From contig NZ_SEWE01000003.1 of NCBI RefSeq assembly GCF_004167665.1, forward strand, positions 124,001-188,000: a stretch of 64,000 nucleotides of DNA, read 5' to 3'. The notes below the pieces were generated by a model. It had not been told where the DNA came from. It saw nothing but the letters and a program-made list of their open reading frames with translations, and ran no database searches. The position numbers were made by a program, and so were the translations under genes. The DNA comes from Hymenobacter persicinus. Its GTDB lineage: Bacteria; Bacteroidota; Bacteroidia; Cytophagales; Hymenobacteraceae. This document shows positions 59,310 through 64,000 of this stretch, piece after piece (position 1 is the first letter of the stretch; the number at the start of each line of letters is the position of its first letter).

Positions 59310-59669
59310 TTAGTCGGCCTCAAACATGGCCACCACCTCGATCCGGCCCGCAATGTGGCGGTTGAATTCGGCTAGCTCCTCGGCCGGCACCCACAGCTCC
59401 TCGTGGTGGGCGTCGCCGACGGTCTGCACCGGAAACTGCGCGGCGTAGTCGGCCTCCACGGCGAAGCGCACCACGTAGCCCACGCCGTAGTAGGGCACGT
59501 TCCAGTCCTGGGCAATGCGGGCGGCGTATTCCTGGTTCAGCACCGGATAAAAGATGGGCTGCTCGGGCAGGCGGGGCGGAAACTCCAGCCAGTCGGTGGC
59601 CGCAATGCGGTCCAGCTCCGCCTGATTGACGGGCCGGAACAATACCAAGTGGGCGGGGTCGTGGCGCAT
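59310..59669 (-). CDS. ADP-ribosylation/crystallin J1-annotated small protein
   Basis: About 119 residues from ATG 59669 (MRHDPAHLVLFRPVNQAELD); the ORF extends to 59720 but that part has no homology. The body reads LVLFRPVNQAELDRIAATDW, PPRLPEQPIFYPVLNQEYA, YGVGYVVRFAVEADYAAQFPVQTVGDAHHEELWVPAEEL. This set is what databases commonly name ADP-ribosylation/crystallin J1, but it is not itself an ADP-ribosylhydrolase; the function is unknown. It is convergent with the Rieske gene. Confidence 0.75.
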   Translation of the reverse strand: MRHDPAHLVLFRPVNQAELDRIAATDWLEFPPRLPEQPIFYPVLNQEYAARIAQDWNVPYYGVGYVVRFAVEADYAAQFPVQTVGDAHHEELWVPAEELAEFNRHIAGRIEVVAMFEAD

Positions 59670-59736
59670 GGGAGTATAAATTCTACATTCTGAGTTGGGG
59701 CTGCGGTCTGGCGTTGCCACCAGCTGCTTTCCCGGC

Positions 59737-61671
59737 TTAGAACTCGTTCAGGCGCTGGGGCAGGTTCCAGCGGACCGTAAACGAGGAAAAGGCTTCGGTG
59801 CCATTGCCCAGGGTGCCGGCGTTGGCCGTCTGGTGGCGTACAATCTGCTTGGCATCCAGCCACAGGTTGTGCTTGAGCTGGTAGGTGGCCGTCAGGTCGG
59901 CGTGCAGCAGGTGAGTGGTGTTGCCCTGGCCCACGCGGTTGCCGTAGTCCGCCACGCGGGTATTGTAGGAATTGAGCACGTTGCCGCCGTAGTTGGTGCC
60001 GGGGCCGTAGGCCGTATCAAGCCCCTGTTCCGAGAAAAAGCCTTTAGCCACTACGTTCAGACGGGGCAGGGGCTGGTAGCTCACGATACCGACGATTTCG
60101 TAGAGGTTGGCGCCCATCGGGTGGGCCAGGGGCTGGCGGTAGTGCTGGTAGTTGGTGTACTCGTTGATGTGCTCGTAGGTGTAAGGCCGGATGTAGTTGA
60201 ACTCGGCCTGCACGTCCAGGTTCTGGATGCCGGCCACGTCGAGGTACTTGGCGCCGAGCTGGAAGGCCTGCTTGTTGGCCCACCAGCCGTTGCCGGAGCG
60301 CACCTGGCTGACCACCAACTCGTCGAGCATGAGCTGCCCGTAGAGCTGGGCGCGGTGCTTGATGTTCCACTTGAAGTCGGCGCCGAGCAGGGCGTTGTCG
60401 GCCGAGCCGATCTGCTGCTCGATGCTGCGGTAGAAGATAATCGGGTTCAGGTACTGCAGCTCGAAGCGGCCTTTCCCGCGCGAAAACATTACCGACTCAA
60501 ACACGCCCACATTGAAGCTCGGCGTCACGTCGAAGCTGAGGTGGTGCAGGGCCAGGTACTTTTTGGGGTACACCCGGTCGGGGCCGTTGGCGGTGGCGCT
60601 GAGCTCGGCAAACAGGTTCTGGTAGTTGAACTTCCAGATGCGCGTATTGAGCTTCAGAAAGAAATAAGGCGCCGTGTAGTCCGACAAAATCAACGACCGG
60701 TAGCCGTTGCCGATGAAGTTACGGTCGTGGCCAAACTGCACGTTGATGTGCTTGGTGGCCGCGTAGGTCAGGTAGCCGCGGGCGGTGAAGAAGTCGTACT
60801 GGTCGGGCTTGTTCTTGAAGTACTTCCAGTAGCCCTCGTGGGGCACGATGGTGTCGCGCTGGACCCGGTTTTGCACGTAGGCCGGCACGGCCATCTGGTT
60901 GTCGGCCAAGAACGTGTAGAAGCCCAGCCGCCCGTCGATGGTGCCTTCCACCTGCACCCCGCGGGTATTGAGGTAGCGCAGTCCGTCGCTCTTATTATCG
61001 TAGCCCGCCTGCAGCCCCGCCACCGGATTCACGCGCAGCGTGAAGTCGGGATTGTCGACGTGGAACAGGTCCGACTGGTTGGTGTAGAAATACGTGGCCA
61101 CCGGCCGCCGGCTCGTATTCTCGTCGGCGTTGGTGTACTCCCAGTTGTCGCGCAGCAGGTAGGAGGCGTTGAACCGGTCGGCTGCCGACAAGCCCGTGGC
61201 GCCCTCGCTCAGCACCCGCTCCCCCAGCCGGGCTACGCCAGCGCGGTGGTAAGGCCGCACGGCCGTGTAGGGGTCACCGAGCGAGTCGGGCCCGAACTTG
61301 ATGGCGTACCGGTCGATGAGGCGGTACACGTCCTGGTCGAGCGGCACGTAGGTCGAGCCCTGGGTGACTTTGCCCTGGTAACGCACGGCCGGCGCAATAT
61401 GGGCCGGGGCTGGCGCGGCGGCAGCCGGAGTTGGTGCAGCCGGCGCCACGGTAGCGGCGGGCGTGGCGGGTACCGGGGCGTCCTCCGATTTCTTCGGGGG
61501 GCGACTTTTGGCTTTGGCGGCTTCTTCGGGCGTGAGCGGGTGGTCAAAAATCAGCCAGACCGGGTCTTTGTCGGTGGAAGCCGGCGGGGCGGTTTGCGGG
61601 GTCGTCTGGGCCACGGCGGCCAGGGTGAGGCCGCTCAAGGCCGGCAGGAGCACAAGTAGGAATTTCTTCAT
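59737..61671 (-). CDS. RemB/Wzi-like outer-membrane beta-barrel protein
   Basis: A 644-residue protein with the signal peptide MKKFLLVLLPALSGLTLAAVAQ and a Pro/Ala-rich linker of about 80 residues. The remainder is an outer-membrane barrel with aromatic-rich strands: FGHDRNFIGNGYRSLILSDY, VMFSRGKGRFELQYLNPIIF and QIGSADNALLGADFKWNIKH. This matches the capsule assembly Wzi family and gliding motility protein RemB of Bacteroidetes. It likely has about 18 strands. A role in surface polysaccharide or gliding is inferred. It lies near the FemAB-like gene but on the other strand. Confidence 0.82.
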   Translation of the reverse strand: MKKFLLVLLPALSGLTLAAVAQTTPQTAPPASTDKDPVWLIFDHPLTPEEAAKAKSRPPKKSEDAPVPATPAATVAPAAPTPAAAAPAPAHIAPAVRYQGKVTQGSTYVPLDQDVYRLIDRYAIKFGPDSLGDPYTAVRPYHRAGVARLGERVLSEGATGLSAADRFNASYLLRDNWEYTNADENTSRRPVATYFYTNQSDLFHVDNPDFTLRVNPVAGLQAGYDNKSDGLRYLNTRGVQVEGTIDGRLGFYTFLADNQMAVPAYVQNRVQRDTIVPHEGYWKYFKNKPDQYDFFTARGYLTYAATKHINVQFGHDRNFIGNGYRSLILSDYTAPYFFLKLNTRIWKFNYQNLFAELSATANGPDRVYPKKYLALHHLSFDVTPSFNVGVFESVMFSRGKGRFELQYLNPIIFYRSIEQQIGSADNALLGADFKWNIKHRAQLYGQLMLDELVVSQVRSGNGWWANKQAFQLGAKYLDVAGIQNLDVQAEFNYIRPYTYEHINEYTNYQHYRQPLAHPMGANLYEIVGIVSYQPLPRLNVVAKGFFSEQGLDTAYGPGTNYGGNVLNSYNTRVADYGNRVGQGNTTHLLHADLTATYQLKHNLWLDAKQIVRHQTANAGTLGNGTEAFSSFTVRWNLPQRLNEF

Positions 61672-61712
61672 GGGGGAGAGGGCCGCGCTCCGGGTAGAAT
61701 CTCCGGCCTACG

Positions 61713-61720
61713 CAAAGCTA
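61713..61720 (-). promoter_or_regulatory. -7 promoter element of the RemB/Wzi-like gene
   Basis: TAGCTTTG on the minus strand is an exact TAnnTTTG match, 41 bases before the ATG at 61671. Confidence 0.55.
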
Positions 61721-61807
61721 CGCAGTTACCGCAGGAGTACGTTTTTGGTTGCCGCCAACTCGCTCCTAGGGTTGGGGTGGGGCCCGCCAACCGCACCCGA
61801 ACTCTCT

Positions 61808-61815
61808 TACCTTTG
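61808..61815 (+). promoter_or_regulatory. -7 promoter element of the FemAB-like gene
   Basis: TACCTTTG is an exact match, with the GTG start only 4 bases further on, so the message would be nearly leaderless. Confidence 0.5.
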
Positions 61816-61819
61816 CCCC

Positions 61820-62767
61820 GTGCCGCTGCAGTATTTGCCTTTTTCCGCCCTCAACCTCGTTGCCTGGGATGCCTGTGTGCTGGCGGCCGAGCAGGCCGTG
61901 CCCTACGCCCAGGTGGCGTGGCTGCGCGCCACGGCGGGCCGCTGGGATGCCGTGGTGGAAGTGGAAGATGCTACCGGCGCCTACTTGTCGGTGCTGGCCT
62001 TGCCCGTAAAGCGGCGGCCCTGGGGGCGGGAAGTGTACCAGCCGGCCTTCACCCAGCAATTGGGCCTGCTCACCACCGCCGACAGCCGGCACCGCGCCGT
62101 GGCCGACTACTTGGCCCTGCTGCCGGGCCGCTATGCCCGCCTCTACACTCAGCTCAACCTGGAAAACGCCGTAGCCGCCGCCCCAAGCGGCTTCACCTTG
62201 ACGTGGCGGCAAACCTATGTGCTTGACCTGTCGGCGAGCGGCGAAGAATTGCTGCAAGGCTACGCGGCCGACTACCGCCGCCGCCTGCGGGTAAACGGCC
62301 AGCAGCCGCATCCTCTGGCGGTGACGGAGGAGGTATTTCCAGAAGCGCTGATTCAGCTGTTTCGTCGGCACAAGGGCGGGGAGGTGGCCAGCCTCAAGCC
62401 GCGCCACTACCGGCAGCTCACGCAGCTTATTTCCAATCTGCAAAGCCTGGGGCAGGTCCGGATTCTGACGGTGCCGAGCCCCGAAACCGGCGAGCTGCTG
62501 GCCGGCGCCCTGTTTGTGGTGCAGCCCCGACGTATCGTTTACCTGTTTGCGGCGGCGTCCCCGGCGGGCAAAAAAGCCGGGGCCCCGCTGCTGCTGCTCG
62601 ACTACATGATTCAGGACTATGCCAGCTCACCGGGCCTCGTGCTCGACTTTGAAGGCGGCATGATTCCGTCAATTGCCCGTTTTTTTGCCAACTTCGGCGC
62701 CGCGCCCGTCCCGTACGCGGCCCTCACCCAAACCTCCTTGCCCTGGTACCTCCTATGGAAACGCTGA
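61820..62767 (+). CDS. FemAB/GNAT-like acyltransferase
   Basis: A 315-residue protein starting at GTG 61820 (VPLQYLPFSALNLVAWDACV); the ORF is open further upstream, but the -7 box lies there. It has a two-lobe acyltransferase fold: the first half ends with YARLYTQLNLENAV and the second contains LELSASGEELLQGYAADYRR-type and SLKPRHYRQLTQLISNLQSL helices. GALFVVQPRRIVYLFAAASP and VLDFEGGMIPSIARFFANFG make up the acetyl-CoA-side strands. This is like FemABX/Acetyltransf_6 proteins that add amino acids or acetyl groups to envelope molecules. Its 3' end overlaps upp by 13 bases. Confidence 0.78.
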   Translation: MPLQYLPFSALNLVAWDACVLAAEQAVPYAQVAWLRATAGRWDAVVEVEDATGAYLSVLALPVKRRPWGREVYQPAFTQQLGLLTTADSRHRAVADYLALLPGRYARLYTQLNLENAVAAAPSGFTLTWRQTYVLDLSASGEELLQGYAADYRRRLRVNGQQPHPLAVTEEVFPEALIQLFRRHKGGEVASLKPRHYRQLTQLISNLQSLGQVRILTVPSPETGELLAGALFVVQPRRIVYLFAAASPAGKKAGAPLLLLDYMIQDYASSPGLVLDFEGGMIPSIARFFANFGAAPVPYAALTQTSLPWYLLWKR

Positions 62768-63432
62768 AGCCAAGCCTGAGCCACCCCGAACGCGTGCACG
62801 TAGTCTGCGCCGAGCCCTCCATTGCCAACCACTTCCTGGCCGAGCTGCGCGACGTCGATGTGCAGCGCGACAGTCTGCGCTTCCGCCGCAACCTGCAGCG
62901 CCTGGGTGAAATCATTGCCCTCAAAATCAGCTCCCAGCTCAGCTACACCGAGAAAACTGTGACCACGCCCCTGGGTCAGTCGGTAAGCAAGCAGCTGCAC
63001 GACTTCCCGGTGCTGGCCACCGTGCTGCGCGCCGGCCTGCCGTTTCACCAGGGCTTCCTGAATTACTTTGACCAGTCGCCGAGTGCCTTTGCCGCCGCCT
63101 ACCGCATCGAGGGTACGGCCCAGGTGCGGGTGCAGGTCGACTACCTCTCGGCGCCCAGCCTCGACGAGCGGGTGCTGATTCTGGCCGACCCGATGCTGGC
63201 CAGCGGCAAGTCGTTGGTGCAGACTTACCGGGCCATGCTGCGCTTCGGCCAGCCCCGGCAGGTGCACATTGCCGCCGTCATTGCCAGCCCCGAGGGCGTG
63301 GAGTACGTCACCCGCGAGATTCCCGAAGCCACGCTCTGGGTAGCTGCCATCGACGAGAAGCTCAACGAGCAGGCCTACATCGTGCCCGGACTCGGCGACG
63401 CCGGCGACCTGTCGTACGGCAGCAAGCTGTAA
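62755..63432 (+). CDS. upp: Uracil phosphoribosyltransferase
   Basis: A 225-residue pyrimidine-salvage enzyme that makes UMP from uracil and PRPP. The PRPP loop is LADPMLASGKS (residues 144-153), the flexible loop follows RAGLPFHQGF, and the uracil-binding end is PGLGDAGDLSYG. It overlaps the preceding FemAB-like gene by 13 bases, so the two are translationally coupled although there is no obvious metabolic link. Length is slightly greater than the 208 residues of E. coli Upp. Confidence 0.96.
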   Translation: METLKPSLSHPERVHVVCAEPSIANHFLAELRDVDVQRDSLRFRRNLQRLGEIIALKISSQLSYTEKTVTTPLGQSVSKQLHDFPVLATVLRAGLPFHQGFLNYFDQSPSAFAAAYRIEGTAQVRVQVDYLSAPSLDERVLILADPMLASGKSLVQTYRAMLRFGQPRQVHIAAVIASPEGVEYVTREIPEATLWVAAIDEKLNEQAYIVPGLGDAGDLSYGSKL

Positions 63433-63592
63433 CTCGGCCATGGGCCACCTCGCTGCGTATACCTGACCGGTCCCGGGCGTTGCCGGTGGGGGCGGGCCGC
63501 GCGTTGCCCGCAGTGTAGCCCGATTTTTGCCGTTGTCGCAACTGTCACAAACTCCTCATACGCCGGAACCATATCCCGGCGGGTCTGCTTAG

Positions 63593-63600
63593 TACCTTTG
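63593..63600 (+). promoter_or_regulatory. -7 promoter element of the last gene
   Basis: TACCTTTG exact match, 55 bases before the GTG at 63656. Confidence 0.5.
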
Positions 63601-63655
63601 CTTTCCGCCCCTGCGGCGGAGTTTGCCGCGTCACCTTTTAGCTTCGAAAACAACC

Positions 63656-64000
63656 GTGCTGCCTTACCTGCTCAAATGCGCTTCTGTTTTCCTGCTCAGC
63701 ATGATTAAGTTCTTCGCCGGCCCGGTCGCCGGCGTGTCCATCGGCCTGAACTTTGCCCAAACTCTGGGCCTCACCGTGGCCGGGATGATGACCACGGTGC
63801 TGATTATTTCCAGCGTGGGCCGGGCCTGGGCCCTGCACCAGCGCCGCCGCCGTCAGCAGAAGGGCAAACCCGTTTTTACCAAGCGCAGCCGCAACATTGT
63901 GCGCTTTTTCCGCCGCTTCGGCATGCCCGGCATTGCCTTCCTGACCCCAATTCTGTTTAGCCCCATCGGCGGCACCGTCATTGCCACCCAGTTGCACGTG
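63656..64000 (+). CDS. Small integral membrane protein, 3' end outside window
   Basis: The frame is open from GTG 63656 to the end of the window, giving 115 residues so far. An ATG at 63701 is a possible alternative start. It opens with a hydrophobic stretch VFLLSMIKFFAGPVAGVSIG and continues VAGMMTTVLIISSVGRAWAL, then a very basic loop QRRRRQQKGKPVFTKRSR and FFRRFGMPGIAFLTPILFSP. This recalls DedA-like or small multidrug export (Sm_multidrug_ex) proteins, with a Pro/Gly membrane re-entry sequence after Arg-rich loops. The family cannot be fixed because the gene is cut. Confidence 0.7.
   Translation, partial: MLPYLLKCASVFLLSMIKFFAGPVAGVSIGLNFAQTLGLTVAGMMTTVLIISSVGRAWALHQRRRRQQKGKPVFTKRSRNIVRFFRRFGMPGIAFLTPILFSPIGGTVIATQLHV

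Noticed and set aside
57160..61659. Large plus-strand frames over the ABC exporter and the RemB/Wzi-like gene
   Set aside because: Low-complexity Gly/Val/His antisense frames; the minus-strand genes have signal peptides and motifs.
1..64000. CRISPR arrays
   Set aside because: No regular spaced direct repeats were seen; the only tandem repeat (21810) has no spacers.

Overview
The window looks like the chromosome of a GC-rich Bacteroidota of the Cytophagales, most likely Hymenobacter or a close relative. This rests on the kinds of protein encoded: a GldB-type gliding lipoprotein end, a DUF6799 protein, four PorT-family barrels in a row, a RemB/Wzi-like barrel and a PagL-type deacylase. Several genes also have a TAnnTTTG-type -7 promoter element, as known for Bacteroidetes. 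No 16S rRNA or taxonomic marker is present, so the genus is an inference.

Left part, 1-32 kb: ordinary chromosome. It carries a glycosyltransferase, nth, an ECF sigma factor with a small overlapping partner, a frame-shifted MFS exporter, an alpha/beta hydrolase whose nucleophile is glycine, uvrA, tpiA, prmA, a 1796-residue secreted protein of unknown function, plsY, small STAS-like proteins, an M20 dipeptidase, the PorT cluster, a PagL-like lipid A deacylase and pyrD. Non-coding stretches hold several palindromic repeats and a 21-bp tandem repeat.

Middle, 32,070-51,735: a 19.6-kb integrative element inserted in the 3' end of tRNA-Lys(TTT). It is bounded by a 21-bp direct repeat of the tRNA 3' end and has a tyrosine integrase at its right end. 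Its left third holds an HTH protein, a VapE-type ATPase, a zinc-ribbon protein and an inverted-repeat region that could be an origin. Its centre is a type I restriction-modification operon, hsdM-hsdS-DUF262-DUF262/DUF1524-hsdR, followed by a DUF262-HNH gene. Three DUF262 proteins of three different architectures lie in and next to one hsd locus. Its right third is AT-rich and encodes a Septu-like pair, an AAA/ABC-type ATPase plus an HNH nuclease. No relaxase, conjugation or phage structural gene is visible. The element reads as a small mobile defence island, and the hsd/DUF262 combination is the best candidate here for an undescribed composite system.

Right part, 51.7-64 kb: chromosome again. 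It carries a PAP2 phosphatase, a COG4705 membrane protein, a YifB/ComM ATPase, gmhA, a LapA-like membrane protein, an MsbA-like exporter (an envelope/LPS cluster), a Rieske lipoprotein, a RemB/Wzi-like barrel, a FemAB/GNAT-like transferase, upp and the start of a membrane protein cut by the window end.
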